Shown here: piece after piece, positions 1 to 12,447 of the stretch
Layout of the letters: every line of letters starts with the position of its first letter
Numbering within the stretch: position 1 is the first letter of the stretch
Source: Dryomyza anilis
Taxonomy: Eukaryota; Arthropoda; Insecta; Diptera; Dryomyzidae
NCBI GenBank assembly: GCA_951804985.1
Contig: OX638132.1
Coordinates: 106,170,737-106,234,736, forward strand
Direction of reading: 5' to 3'
DNA: 64,000 bases
The notes under the pieces: model-generated
The model's input: only the letters and a program-made list of their open reading frames with translations
Told to the model about the DNA's origin: nothing
Databases searched by the model: none
Translations under genes and position numbers: made by a program

Positions 1-1511
1 TAAACCTTAAATGTGGTTACCCTATGAGCATGGATTTCGGCATGAATTAGATATTTTCGTTAGTAGGTACTAAAAAAACATGTAGAATTCAATGAAACGA
101 TTTTTCTGTATTTCGATTTTGAACTCTTGTAGACAAAGAGAAAATAAAATATTTCGAAGAGCGTACTTTGCTCTATGCATCGTCATTTATTCGCTACATG
201 ATAATTTATTCAGATTAAGTATTTCCTTTTGTTATTAGGGTATATACTGTTAATAAGTTCAGTCAATAATCGCTTTAATCATTTTGTACTCTTTTACCAA
301 TTCACTTTTACCAATTCCAAGTATTAAAGAAAAAAAAAACCATACAATAAAATTAAGCATTTTTTTTTAATTTTACTGATCTATAGTCTAAGGGCCAGTT
401 TTCAATTTAAACTACTTTAAACTGGATCTACTTTTTTCTATAGTAAAAATAACACAAATATTTAAAATGTCATTGAACGGAGTCTGAAAATGTTTAATTT
501 TGTACTCAAAACTTGAAACAAAATTCCTCAGAAAGTATAAGGGTAAACTCCCTAGAAAAACACATAAAAACAATTACCTTCAGCAGCGGATATTGTTGTC
601 AGAACACTTCTATTAAATAACTATAAAATATGTTTTGTATTCATCGGGGATTTTTCGGTGTTTTTTTTATTCCGCACACGTTCGATTAAGTTTTTTGTAT
701 AATTTCGCTATGAGCTCTTTTATTATTTTGGCCAATTAACTATGCAAAGAATAACGCATAAAGTCAAAGACTCGACTACATGTTCAATAAGGCATCATAT
801 CGGAATTATTCATTCATTTTGAACAATATTTTATTTCCTGTTTGTTTATTAAAACCATATGTTTTAAAAATATTAATTTATGAAATGTTTAATAATTAAG
901 AAAGTCGCTAAGACCGGGAACTAAACAGAAGGTACATCGTAGGCGATAATTTGTCGAAATAACGCACGAAATATGTTATGTCACGCGGACAGCAGGAGAT
1001 ATCATCTAAAACATATAAATAATTCATGTCGTGCTCCCGTCTTGCCAAATGCAAATGAAAACACTGCACATCATCTCGCAAGTGTGAATAATTAGCTCAC
1101 TTTGTCATTGACGATCGCCGATCTACGATTTAGATTTATGCGTAGTAATTAATCGTGAAATAATTAAAATTCCCGCCTATCAACCCCATTGGGATGTAAA
1201 TCTTTGTGGAATTCTTGCGGTACGATACGGTACGCGTCTCTACATATTCAATTCAATTCTCATGCCACATAGTGCGCCGCCACGCATATTAATGGCTCCC
1301 GCCGCCTTTTCGCCAGAGTCTTTAAATAGCCAAACAAAAGAATCGATCGTGATGCGCTGTCAATACGTTGCTAAATCTCACATACCTAGTCATTTGTCTT
1401 TTAATGTAAGGCCGCAGTTAGTCGCTGTCGGACGATCCCACCAGCGGTTCCATTTTGTCGCCATTAGTCACAATAGAGACGCCATTTTGAACGCCATTTT
1501 TCTTTTCGCAG
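1..1511. other. Non-coding 5' flank of the desaturase gene
   Basis: No convincing coding exon is visible. The last bases before the desaturase ATG (about 1498-1511) form a pyrimidine tract ending in CAG, so they look like the acceptor of an intron in the 5' UTR. The promoter and a non-coding first exon are therefore probably within this stretch or further left. Position 1262 opens a 102-codon ORF, but it runs through this acceptor and has no family features. Confidence 0.5.
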
Positions 1512-3192
1512 ATGGCTCCGAATATAATTGGCAGCACGTTTCTCTTGGCCGAGACGGCGATTTCCAATAACGACGCCAACAACAACAATAAATCGAATGT
1601 TTCCAGCAAGACTTGCGTCGCAAGCCAGCTAAACACAAAGTCCTCCAGCAGTAGCAACATCGGCGCCACCAATGACCGTGTGCCCAGCCAAGGAGAACCC
1701 GCTGTTATGGCCGGCAAGAAGTCCGCGCTGAATGCCAAAACGCAAGAGACCAAAACGCCATACGTACGCGAGATCGTCTGGGGAAATGTTTTGATCTTCA
1801 TCATATTGCACTCGATGGCCCTATATGGCGTGTGGCTGATGTATGCCGAGAATGCGTACATCGAGTTCATCTTGGGTAAGTAAGGTTTTGAAAGAATGCT
1901 CGTATTCACTAAAATAGATCTCGAATTCATTCGTCAAAATTTCTGATTCATTCACAAGTTCTAATTGGTTTATTTACGAGCTCGTTAGAGTAATCACTCT
2001 GCGTGTGACGCATATTAATGTAATAGAAGTGTCGTAATTAGACAATATAATTAATTATCAGCTAAGCTGTTTATAGATCAATTAGACTGCTAGGGAACAA
2101 CTTAATTATAGAGACATTATTACATGAATATCAACCATTGTAGGTTATGGCGCCGCTATCTTCGGTGGCATGGGCATTACCGCAGGCGTACATCGACTCT
2201 GGTCCCATCGTGCATATAAGGCCAAAATGCCACTGCGCATATTCCTCATGCTGTGTCAATCGTTGGCCTTCCAGAACAGCATATACGAATGGACACGCGA
2301 CCATCGTGTGCACCACAAGTTCACGGACACCGATGCGGATCCGCACAACTCGCAACGTGGTTTCTTTTTTGCGCACATGGGCTGGTTAATGTGCAAGAAG
2401 CATCCCGATGTCAAGGAAAAGGGAAAACAGATCGATATGAGTGATCTGAGGGCCGACCCCGTGGTGATGTTCCAGAAGAAGTGCGTACTAGTGTCCTCCT
2501 AGAATAGAATATGACTTATTGAATTTCTTCCGTAGATATTACTTCCTGGTTATGCCAATCTGCTGCTTTGTACTACCCGCCCTCTTTCCTTACTTCTACA
2601 TGGGCTCATCCATCTCCGTCTGCTTCTTTGTCTGTTCGATGCTGCGCTACACACTCTCGTTGCACGGCACCTGGTTGGTCAATAGCGCCGCCCACTTTTA
2701 CGGCATGAAGCCCTACGATATTAACATCAGCTCGGTCAACAGCAAATTCGTCTCCGTGATTGCGTTCGGCGAGGGGTGGCACAACTATCACCACGTCTTC
2801 CCCTGGGACTACAAAGCAGCTGAGTTGGGCAACTATCAATACAACTGGACCACAGCCTTCATCAACCTCATGGCCAGGATTGGTAAGTAGCAAACATATA
2901 TTCCATATATTCTATGGAAAATCTTACGATGCTTATTTTTGGTTGTGCAGGTCAAGCCTACGACTTAAAGTCTGTCTCTGAGGAGATGGTTCTGAAACGC
3001 GTCCGACGCACTGGAGATGGCACTCATGCATCAATGATTGATGCTAATAACAACGACGTGAAAATAACCAACGAAATGGTTGCACAGCTGAATCACGACA
3101 ACGAACCAAACCTTGTCTGGGGCTGGGATGACAAAGATATTTGCGAGGACGATCGCAAGGGTGCGAATATAATGGAGAAGAAGGATGATTAG
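1512..3192 (+). CDS. Acyl-CoA Delta-9-type fatty acid desaturase (four exons)
   Basis: Exons are 1512-1875, 2144-2480, 2536-2882 and 2951-3192 with GT-AG introns, giving 429 residues. The three histidine boxes of membrane di-iron desaturases are intact: HRLWSH (about 138-143), HRVHH (175-179) and HNYHH (316-320), and the metal-binding WLVNSAAH segment is near 280-287. The family introduces a double bond into acyl-CoA in the ER membrane using cytochrome b5; insects use it for membrane lipids, cuticular hydrocarbons and pheromones. Hydrophobic segments lie near 91-120 and 236-275. The N-terminus (about 85 residues) is long, rich in Asn and Ser, and typical of insect desaturases in being unconserved. 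The ATG directly follows a splice acceptor, so a 5' UTR intron is likely. It resembles the less-studied fly desat paralogues more than desat1, but I cannot name the orthologue. Substrate and bond position cannot be read from sequence. Confidence 0.93.
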
Positions 3193-3630
3193 TCGTTCGT
3201 TGACGGATGATATGAAGTGCGACACAAACACTATTTTTAGTGCAGTATTTAATTATATTACTTATAATTGGTGCCTGTTACTAGCATATGTATCCACAAT
3301 CAAACAATCAGACCATTATAAATTAATAGCAATTACCGTTTACTAACCGTTTCGGTGCAGTTGTCCAAATACTAGAGAGAGGATTAAGAAGATGATATTA
3401 TCGACGTCGAAGCAAGAGGTTCTATTAGTAGGTAGTTTTAAAGTTACAGCGCTAAGGTTTAGTTCTAAGGAAATTGCTTTAAAATGCGTATGCGTTTTTC
3501 TTTGTAAGAATTCGATGTTATACTCGTTATTATATATAAACATAATTTTAAATATAAAACTGTAGTTTATAAGGTGCATTACATTTGTATATTACAATTT
3601 TACATAATAATCAATATATGATATAAAAAT

Positions 3631-3636
3631 AATAAA
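3631..3636 (+). terminator. Candidate polyadenylation signal of the desaturase
   Basis: First clear AATAAA after the desaturase stop codon, about 440 bases downstream, within an AT-rich 3' UTR. Confidence 0.4.
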
Positions 3637-3778
3637 AAAACAACTACAAAAATAATGTTCCATATTACATAGTTTTTACGAAACAAATGCAAATTTGTTT
3701 ATTCAAAATGGGATTTGTCAAAAACGACAAAGTCTTTTAAAATGATCACAAAGTACTTCATTTACATTTTAAAGACAC

Positions 3779-4074
3779 ATATAGCTCAAGGTTAGTGCGT
3801 TGGACTGCGAGTCGAAAGGTCTCAGGTTCAAGCCTGGACTGGGGCTAACAACATCTTTTCATAGAAACATTTTTTTATACCGCGCTACCTCTCGTCAGTA
3901 AATGGCAAACCTACGAGAGTAAAACATTGCCTATTGCTCTCACCCGCCGTTCGAATTCGGCATTAAACTGTAGGTCCCAACACTTTGAGTACAAAATATA
4001 ACACGCACAGCTCAAAATGGTGAGAGAGTTCGGCCTAAGAACTTATAGGACTTTAGCGCCAAAGTATTATTATA
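3779..4074 (+). mobile_element. tRNA-derived SINE, copy 1
   Basis: The head keeps a pol III A box (TAGCTCAAGGTTAG) and B box (GGTTCAAGCC), spaced as in a tRNA gene. A body of about 220 bp with no tRNA match follows, and the element ends in a short ATT-rich tail. The first bases of the tRNA-like head are missing compared with the copy at 10326. Four further copies occur in the window. Confidence 0.8.
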
Positions 4075-5014
4075 GCACAAAACTAAAACGGCCGAATGTC
4101 GTTAAATATTTCGGAAATAAGAAAATCACTAAATAGTTGAAGTGACATTTTAAATGTTGTAATATGCGTATCACTAAAACCGAGTTTAAAAATAGTTTAA
4201 TTTAATAATGTTACTGAATACTGCACCTTAGAGAGAAAAAACAATTTGTATTACACAAATCTACCCTAAGTATAAGCAAACTGGAATAAATTGAAATTAC
4301 CTCTCTTAGGTGGGCGTTTTTTTAAATATGGTACTCTTCAGATACTACGATTTTCGTAAACACTCCTTTACTTCCAACACAGTCAGAATTTTAGTTTAAA
4401 TCTCATACATCCTTAATTATAATGTTTCTCTCGGTAATTCTTTTCAATATTCTCATTATTACTCAAAATTCGAAATATCCCGGTCTTCCCTATTGAAATA
4501 TACAAGAGATAACATTTTCATCGATGATCGAATTAAATGATTATGATTGGCATAATTTCAAAGCATTAAATGCGTGGGCTAATATTGATGAACTGTTAAA
4601 TTTGCATGAATGGCGTACTTATGAAACCAGTTATACGCTATATTGGCAAACAGGTATATATAATAATAACAAAGGAGATAAAATCCGCAAATTGCTAATT
4701 CTAACGAAATCGACTTCAGTAAATGGCATGGTTTGAAGTCAAGGTTGATTATATTGACAAACGTTTTGACTTCCGTCAACTGATCGGACTCAACTAGTTT
4801 TGACCACGTGAATCAATGAATTTTGCACATTTTTGTTTGATATGCAAATATAAACGACCTGTAGAATAAAATCAAAGATAACACTTAGAAAACTCGAAAC
4901 TCGTCAATCCAGACACGGTCTTTATTAATTATTAAAATCCTAACCTTGTTTTATCTGGCACAATCAAATTTAAATTTAACCGCGAAATTTGAATTATGTG
5001 AAACTCAATGTCCA
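4075..5014. other. Intergenic; 3' flank of the Osiris gene
   Basis: No supported exon. TTTATT at 4921-4926 reads AATAAA on the minus strand, about 90 bases past the Osiris stop, and is its probable polyadenylation signal. Confidence 0.45.
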
Positions 5015-5960
5015 TCAATGATACCCTTGCATGCCGTAGGTAATGTGTTGAGGTGAATCGTCGTGGGTGTTGGCATGCGTCCTGGCGGCGTAGATAAGCG
5101 CCGCAATAAAAGCGCTATTATTCAGCATCATGGACATTAAGGTTGCCACTTTGAGCACTGGTAACAGGAATGGCAAAAATGTTCCCATCAGTATAGCGGG
5201 CATCACCATTACCGGCACCGCCATTTGGATGAGCGTCTTTTTGTAGGATGACTTCTGAATTTTTTGTTTCGCTTTAATGATGTTTCCAACAACTCCACCA
5301 CCACCGCCGCCCTTAAGTTTGACTTCGCCCTCGGAACCATGTTCCGGGTCAATGTTACTGATCTCGCCATTTTCATCTAGTTTACTGATACCTCGACCGG
5401 TTCCAATACTGCGCGGTTTGTGCTCTGGAAAGTGAAAAATGGATTAATATAGGTCGTTGTTTGCATGATCGATCGCAAATACTATTTTTCAGCGAGAACT
5501 TGATTTTGTTCTCCTTGCTTGGCACAATCTTGACCATTATGCCAGGCAGAAAGTGCAGCTTGATATCGCGATGCTTAAAGAAGCGTTGAAAGTTAGTTAC
5601 GAGATGTTGGTTCAGCTGCTTTTCGGATATGCGTGCCCATTTCCCGTCGATTAGGCTGCCTATCTGCTCCTCGTCCCCGAAGAACTGTTCAAGGAAGTCG
5701 CGTGTAATATTTCCCGTGTGCGGAATGCTGCGCCCCTCCACCAGCTTCTGGAGCACGTAGAGCTTGGTGCAGCGCAGCACTGAGTACTCGCGCAAACACT
5801 CCAAAATGCGCATCGGAATAGAAGCTCCTGTTCTCGTTCCGTAGATGTTCATATTCCCGACGTTGAAGGTGCTGTTAACAGTCGAGACATCGGTGGATAG
5901 CACTCGGTTTGAGGGAACGCTAAGCAACGCTAACGCGAGTGGTAAGAACGGCTGCACCAT
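5015..5960 (-). CDS. Osiris family protein (DUF1676), two exons
   Basis: On the minus strand exon 1 is 5960-5483 and exon 2 is 5424-5015, joined by a 58-bp intron, giving 295 residues. The order is typical of Osiris: a signal peptide (about 1-20), a two-cysteine segment ('LECLREYSVLRC', about 52-64), the DUF1676 region, then a Gly-rich linker and a strongly hydrophobic stretch (about 226-275, PVMVMPAILMGTFLPFLLP and following). Osiris proteins are insect-specific, secreted or endosomal, and act in cuticle-forming epithelia such as trachea. The usual C-terminal tyrosine-rich motif is reduced to 'DDSPQHITYGMQGYH'. TCAGTT (minus strand, 6100-6095) fits a fly initiator and would give a 138-base 5' UTR. 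Family call is firm; the paralogue number is not assigned. Confidence 0.85.
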
Positions 5961-6805
5961 ATTAACTTAAATACTTTTCAAACTTCTATTTTAAATCAAA
6001 TTGACTTAATAATTTATTACGCAGGACAATTAAATATTTGTCGATTTCGATCGAGCAAAGTTGGCACCTCTACTCAGCTAAATGTTCCGCATCGAACTGA
6101 GCGCATGTTATCACCAGGACGAACAACTAACTAGCTGTGAGATACACTTTTGCGGTTTGCAGCATGTTTTCCACGATTCGTTCTTGTTTTCCATTGAATT
6201 GCCATGGCCAATATGCAATAGTTTCTCTAATGGAGTAACGTAGATTTAGTGATGCGGGCGAGACGAGAAAATTCGAGACGAGATTCGAGATGAAATTTTG
6301 CCAGCGATATCGATAATCTCGAATTCGCGAATTTTTAAACTAAAACTACCATGTTTTGTAATTTAAGCATAATTAGGCTGTATTTAATAATTAATTGTGG
6401 CGTCTGTAATATTATTGCAATTTAAATACATTGTTAATTTTACATTATCTATATATATATAAAACTCTTGGTCCGTCTGTCGGTCTGTCTGTTTGTTCCA
6501 GCATCACGTCTAAACCGCTGAACCGATTTAACTGAAATTTTACTATGGAGTCCGGAGGGTGTCATAGGCTATATATGGGCGGGATTGGACAAAGGGGCGT
6601 GGCACCCCCCATACTACCTAAACTTTCAAAACGACATAACTCGGCACATACACAAGCAAAGAAAATGAAACAAAAAAACTCAAATACAAAAAAAAAATAC
6701 ACAAAAGCAAAAATCAAATACAAAATCAAAAGTAAAAGCACAAAACTTAAGCTATAACTCAAAAACAACAGAAAAATAAAAAAGGATAGAAAACAAAAAC
6801 AAAAT

Positions 6806-7400
6806 CAACCACACTAAAATTCACCACACTAAAACTCACCACACTAAAATTCACCACACTAAAACTCACCACACTAAAATTTACCAGACTAATATTCACC
6901 ACACTAAATTTCACCACACTAAATTTCACCACACTAAATTTCACTACAGTAAAACTCTCCACACTAAAATTCACTACACTAAAACTCACCACACTAAAAT
7001 TCACCACATTAAAATTCACCACACTAAAATTCAACACACTAAAACTCACCACACTAAATTTCACCACACTAAAACTCACCACACTAAAATTCACCACATT
7101 CAAATTGACCCTCTTAAACTCACTACACTAATATTCACCACACTTAAATTTACCACATTGAAACTCACCAAACTAAACTTCACCAAACTAAAACTCACCA
7201 CATTGAAACTCACCACAACAAAATTCACCACACTCAAATTCACCCACTTAAACTGACCACACTAAAATTCACCACACTTAAATTGAACACACTAAAACAC
7301 ACAACAAGAACATTCGCTACACTTAAACTCACCACACTAAAATTCACTAAAACTCACCACACTAAAACTCGCCACACTAAAACTAACCACACTAAAACTT
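6806..7400 (+). repeat. 15-bp minisatellite (CACCACACTAAAATT)n inside the Helitron
   Basis: About 40 imperfect units of CACCACACTAAA plus AT/CT variants run almost without interruption. Because the unit is a multiple of three, both strands show long open frames of repeated short words (for example NFSVVSFSV on the minus strand). These are repeat translations, not genes. Confidence 0.92.
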
Positions 7401-7603
7401 CTACTGGGAAAAACTATACGGGGAAGAATTATACGGGAAAGAATTCTACTGGGAAGAATTCAACGGGGAAGCACAGTCTGAGAAAGAATTGTATATGAAA
7501 AAAGTTGATTTAGCGGAGAATTAGTTTGGCTTTGGTTACTACATTTATAAAACCAATAAAAAATTCGTCCACGGGTCCCTGATATAAATAATAACAATTG
7601 GGA

Positions 7604-8125
7604 AGGTTAGATCACATGGGAAATTTTAAATTTGGTCTTATTATGAAAGTTAGGATTATCAAAAGTATAGTCGGTCTAAGCCGACAATAAATACCGAATT
7701 TCGATTTTTTTGGGAACCACAAGTCGTTTTGTTGTAAAACATTATTTTCATGTATTTGAGCAAAATGTCAATATATATTTGACCAAAAAAGTTTACCTAA
7801 GCACGTATACAGTAAAATTGATTTGTAGATGTAAATTTTATATAAGGTATTTGAAAATAAGTAATCGGTTCTCAGGTCACAATAGACCGATCATGCCAAT
7901 TTTCTTGTTCAGACAGCTTAGATATATAAGTAATCTAAAGTTTCATTGCTCTAGCTCTTTAACTTTTTCTGTAATCGTGATTTCAACAGACAGAAATAAG
8001 GACAGACGGAGGTCATGCTGATCAAGAATATATATACTTTTCCATACCGGAGCTGATTTTTTCAGGGTGTTACAAACGGCGTACCAAACTGAATATACCC
8101 TTTCACTCTTAGTGTAGGGTATAAA
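7604..8125 (-). repeat. Unclassified interspersed repeat, copy A (nested in Helitron)
   Basis: This is the reverse complement of 8827-9550, with many substitutions and a shorter interior. Landmarks shared by both are the TATACCCT...AGGGTAT end, the phrase 'ttcttgatcagcatgacc', the GTCCGTCTG track and the 'agtcggc(t)tagaccga' palindrome at the far end. Its position between Helitron 3' body segments shows it inserted later. Confidence 0.7.
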
Positions 8126-8206
8126 AATGTTATTTATATTAATAAAATTGCTCCATAACCTTGCATTCACAAAATCTTTGCACGAGTCGTGTACGGGTCC
8201 AGCTAG

Positions 8207-8826
8207 TGTTATTTAAAAATATTGCGTTCTATTGGAAAAAAAATGTTTATTTTAAAATTATCTTTTAGATTTTTTTAGAATTTAATTAAAAATATTATTT
8301 ATTATAATATTTTGCAGAACGACGGACTTTGGTCCAAAATCGGGATTTGTTTTGAACTTGTGAAATAGAATTAAACTTAAAAACACACTCAACTCCAAGG
8401 ACAAAATAGATACATCTGTGTTGTTTTATTTTTCTTCGCTACGCAAGTGCTGTTCGTCGTCCGAACTAAGCATGGGTTTTGTTATTATATTCTTCGATTA
8501 CTTGTGTAGCAGTAAATCCAATACAAGAAACAAAAAAAAAACATTCAACTCAAAAAGACAAAATATGTATGTTATTTCTGTTTTCTTCGCTACGCTAGTG
8601 TCATTTGTGAAGCACGCATATGCACTGAAATTAAACATTTTGCTGTCGATAGGGAATACAATTAATTTTTTTGATTTAATATTTTTTTATTTATTTTTTT
8701 TTTTTGTAATGAAATGTTTTACTTAAAATGGGTTCTATGCACATTTCATTGAATTTATTAAAAATATAGTAATTTTTAAAATATAATTATTTTAATAGTG
8801 TACCTACATTTTATTGTTTTTTTTTA
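8207..8826. other. Spacer between the inverted repeat copies
   Basis: AT-rich and non-coding. It contains a decayed direct duplication: 8383-8450 and 8541-8602 share 'CAACTC', 'GACAAAATA' and 'TTCTTCGCTACGC'. Confidence 0.4.
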
Positions 8827-9001
8827 TACCCTACACTAAGAGTGAAAGGGTATATTCAGTTTGGTACGCCGTTTGTAACACCCAGAAGGAAGCATCTCCG
8901 GTATGGAAAAGTATATATATTCTTGATCAGCATGACCTCCTGAGTCGATTTAGCGATGTCCGTCTGTCCGTCCGTCCGTCTGTCCGTCTGTCTGTCCGCC
9001 T

Positions 9002-9035
<34 letters not shown>

Positions 9036-9550
9036 CTGTTGAAATCCCTACTACTTTTAAAATAGAAGAGCTAGATAAATGAAACTTATAACTTAGATTA
9101 CTAATATACCTACGCTGTATGTGCGAAATTGGCGCGATCGGTCCATTGTGACCTATGATCCGACCACTTATGTTCAAATACCTCATATGAAATGTACATA
9201 TAAAGATCAATTTTTATGTATACGTGCTTAGGTAAACTTTTTTGGTCAAATATATATTGATATCATGCTCAAATACATTATATTAATGTTTTCCGGCAAA
9301 AAGACTTGTGGTTCACAAAAAAAAAATCGAAATTCGGTACACCTACCCATTTGTAAATGTGGGTATCAAATGAATGGAAATTCTTCAGCGATTGAATGTT
9401 TGTAGTTATTTTCAGGATTCGTATACCCTGGTGACCTATATATCACTTAGGGTATTTATAGTCGGCTTAGACCGACTATAATTTTGATAATCCTAACTAT
9501 CATAATTACACCTACTTTAAAATTTCCCATGTGATCTAACCTTCCCAACT
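8827..9550 (+). repeat. Unclassified interspersed repeat, copy B
   Basis: The fuller copy of the repeat at 7604-8125, in inverted orientation. It begins with ATACCCTACACTAAGAGTG and ends near CCCATGTGATCTAACCTTCCC. It holds a CTGTCCGT microsatellite. I cannot assign it to a class: there is no ORF and no clear long terminal inverted repeat. Confidence 0.7.
8956..9045 (+). repeat. (CTGTCCGT/CTGT)n microsatellite
   Basis: Uninterrupted run of CCGTCTGT and CTGT words inside repeat copy B. The long TDRQTDRQ-type frame on the minus strand is an artefact of this run. Confidence 0.9.
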
Positions 9551-10325
9551 GGTTTTGTTTAATTTCGCATATTTTCAGCTTATTTTTAAATTGCAACAAC
9601 AAAAAAAATCCAACAACAAAACATCGAAATTGCAAAATAAAACAAACCATATTCGTGGAGCTGTAACAGAGATCCGAAATGCATAATCAGTCATCAATTT
9701 CAATAATTTTTTCGTTTCTTGAACAGCAACATCAATTTAATCAACATTTTTGTTTAAATATAAATATAACTCTACACAACAACCATTCTGCGCAGCAGTC
9801 AATATTATTTTTGTATTATGTAAAATGACGCCCTTATTCCCAAAATATAGTTTAATAATGTTTCTCTGGATAGGTTTACAAAATATGGGCCAATAACTTT
9901 TGGACCGAGCTTTCATAAAGGTGGTCGCATATATTTGCAAATATCTCGCGTTCTAAATAACACATATGATCAAATGTTATATCGAATGTAAGTTTATTGA
10001 ATATCGAATAAACATTTCTTACAACATTTTTAAATTGGTTCATTAGATTAAGAGAACTCGAAAGGAGAACTTGAAAAAACATTTTTTTTTCAACCTAAAT
10101 TTAAGAAAAAATTCATTTAAAAAAATTGGAAAAAAATCGAGAAACTAAGATAATGCACAAATTTTAATTTTTCAAAATTAGTTCACACTCCGTCGAAGAA
10201 ATTGAGCTATAAATGACAAAAATATATGGGTAACATTTGAGCATAAAAAAAGTTATCTGAAAGCAATATAATTGAGTGCTATACAAATAGGATCACGATT
10301 ATTTTTTGAGCACGTATTGATAGAT
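9551..10325. other. Intergenic, no gene seen
   Basis: AT-rich sequence without exon-like frames. Part of it (about 9880-10080) is related in inverse orientation to 11230-11420: both share 'acgcgagatattt(g/a)caaatat' and 'aagaaatgt(t/a)tat', so an old repeat probably underlies both. Confidence 0.4.
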
Positions 10326-10617
10326 AGCCGCGGTAGCTCAGTGGTTAGTGCATTGGACTGCGAGCCGAAAGGTCCCCGATTCAAGCCTGGACTGGGGCTA
10401 ACAACATCTTTTCATAGAAACATTTTTCTATACCGCGCTACCTCTCGGCATTAAATGGCAAACCTACGAGAGTGAAACATTGCCTATGAGAAGCTCTCAT
10501 CCGCCGTTCAGATACGGCAATAAACTGTAGGTCCCACCACTTTGTGTACAAGTATAACACGCACAGCTCGGCCGAAGTTCTTATAGAACTGTAGTGCCAA
10601 ACTATTATTATATTATT
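10326..10617 (+). mobile_element. tRNA-derived SINE, copy 2 (full length, with target duplication)
   Basis: The most intact copy. It starts AGCCGCGGTAGCTCAGTGG (A box) and has the B box GATTCAAGCC about 45 bases on. The body follows and the tail is (ATT)n. It is flanked by the direct repeat ATTGATAGAT at 10316-10325 and 10618-10627, the target-site duplication expected of LINE-driven insertion. The head looks like an intact tRNA gene, but the body and dispersed copies show it is a SINE. Confidence 0.88.
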
Positions 10618-10679
10618 ATTGATAGATTATTGATAGATGATATTTTATAACTTTATCTTTAATACTTTACGAGATATGT

Positions 10680-10995
10680 GATCCTAAAAAGTAAACCGAT
10701 ATATCGTAGTGGATGTAGTAGATTACGTAGACTAAATCGACTCATTTTTGAACTTCGAATTACTATTCTACTAAAATATATTGAAAATAAATTTCACATC
10801 ATTTGGAATAGCAGTTTTAAAGTTATCATGTATAGGCGGACAGACAGACGGTCATATCTAAATCGACTGGGAAAGTGATGTTGACCAAAAAAGATACATA
10901 CTTTTTCATACCAGTCACGCATACTAAGAGGCGCTAAAATATCCTCACATATATTTTATAACTTGTAACCCATGTGTATAGGGTATAAACATATA
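10680..10995 (+). repeat. Decayed fragment of an interspersed repeat
   Basis: Carries the words 'ggcggacagacagacggtcat', 'ttgaccaaaaaagatacatac' and a terminal GGGTATAAAC, which match the end pattern seen at 32190-32308. No ORF. Confidence 0.4.
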
Positions 10996-11989
10996 ATGCG
11001 ATTTTTTTCAGTTAATACCCAATTGTAATGCTATCACATGATTTTTTCTGCTTTCAAAACGTATCCACAGATTTCTTTTATTTTTACATCATTTTCTTTA
11101 GGCTAATTTTGCAATATTACAAACTGTGCATCATCTTGCGTTTTCAATTTTTGCCATTTTTTAAATGCATTTTTAATAAATTTTTGGTCGACAAAATTTA
11201 TATTTTTCGAGTTCTTCTATAGAGTTTTCTAAAACCAGTAAACCAATTCCAAACTATTGTAAGAAATGTATATTGAATATTTAATTATCTTTCATTCGAT
11301 ATAGAAATTGAGTTTTATTAAACGCGAGATATTTACAAATATATGTGACCACCTTTTTGAAAGCTCAGTACAAAAGTTATTGCCCGAAATCCGTAGAAAA
11401 TTTTTTAATTCATATATTCAAATTCTGCGAGTCATTTCCAATAATACAAAAATAATGGAATTTACTGCGCAATTTTTTTTTCTCATTTTGTTGTGTAGTG
11501 TAATCAGCCCAATTATAAAGAAACACTCTCATAAATATTTGGGAGAAATGGTTTGCGAAAAAAAGCTTTGTATGTAAATTCAATATAATGCTTTTTTCTC
11601 CCAAAACTTTCTTCTAAATAGGAGTATTTATTTAGAATTGGGCTGATTTTGAATAAAAATCCATTCCAAATATATTTAAGAAATTTTCGAGATCTCATCG
11701 ATATTCGAAACAAGATTTTCAAAATATCGGAAAATCTCGTTCGAACGCATCACTACGTACATTTCATTAATTGAGGTTGTTCTTGCCATTCAACGGGAAT
11801 CGCTAGATCAACGCGAATTTCGTTAAACAAGTTAATCATCTTATTTTCCTTCTTGTTATCGTCTTATGCGGTTTTGCTACTTCTTGGTTTTGTTAAACTT
11901 TTGCTCACATCAGGCACTCTTGTGATCTACTTTTGCGATGTTATAGAAGTGGGACACATGATCTATACTATATATAGATATGTATCTTA
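10996..11989. other. Intergenic, no gene seen
   Basis: AT-rich. The frames at 11308-11722 overlap on both strands and have no family features. Confidence 0.4.
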
Positions 11990-12320
11990 TCTATTTATAA
12001 AAAACTCATTTTCAGTTCGTTTGTTTGTATGTTTGTGCGCTTTGCAAACGTACACCTGTGCACGGATTTCTTTAAAATTTTGAAATTTTATCCTACAGAC
12101 GCCCATTTTTATTTTTGGTTGAACGTAATTTTCTGAAAATTTGCATTACTATGCTATGAGTATCCTTAGCCATAAATAACCCAGATTGGGCCTCTCATAG
12201 AACCCACAAATTCAAAAAGCTATATCTCAGTCCTAATGTTATCGATTTCAACTAAACTTTCCGACTTAAACTCACCACACCAAACTCAACAAATAAACAT
12301 TTACCACACCACAACTGAAT
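11990..12320 (+). mobile_element. Relic of the same Helitron family (5' end)
   Basis: Starts A/TCTATTTATAAAAAACTC followed by a GTTTGTTTGT stretch, parallel to 6448. Further in are a few words of the CACCACAC(T)AAA minisatellite (12270-12310). I did not find a matching CTAG end. Confidence 0.45.
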
Positions 12321-12447
12321 ATGAAACCTCTGCAAGGGTTTGGTTAATATTTGGAATATATATATCATGCCAACCCCGGAGAAGGTTATTATTGACTGAC
12401 GTTTCGTTGATCACACCCAATGAGTAGTATTCAGATAATATGTTATG

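Larger units (their letters stand above)
6448..8206 (+). mobile_element. Non-autonomous Helitron with internal minisatellite
   Basis: The left end is TC preceded by A (start TCTATATATATAAAACTC). The right end is CTAG (8203-8206) followed by T, and 11 bases before it sits a perfect short hairpin, CACGAGTCGTG (8181-8191). These are Helitron hallmarks: 5'-TC, 3'-CTRR with a subterminal hairpin, and insertion between A and T without target duplication. The interior holds the 15-bp minisatellite and a nested copy of another repeat (7604-8125). No Rep/helicase ORF is present. A relative with the same 3' body lies at 16750-17150 and a decayed 5' end at 11990. Confidence 0.7.

Noticed and set aside
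1262..1570. 102-codon ORF overlapping the desaturase start
   Set aside because: It crosses the acceptor-like tract before the desaturase ATG and runs out of frame through that exon.
6759..7103. Minus-strand 114-codon ORF of repeated NFSVVSFSV words
   Set aside because: It is the translation of the 15-bp minisatellite; the frame stays open because 15 is a multiple of three.
8950..9210. Minus-strand ORF rich in TDRQ
   Set aside because: Translation of the CTGTCCGT microsatellite.
10326..10400. tRNA gene
   Set aside because: The A and B boxes are good, but the same head plus a 220-bp body recurs at five places with target duplications, so it is a SINE head.
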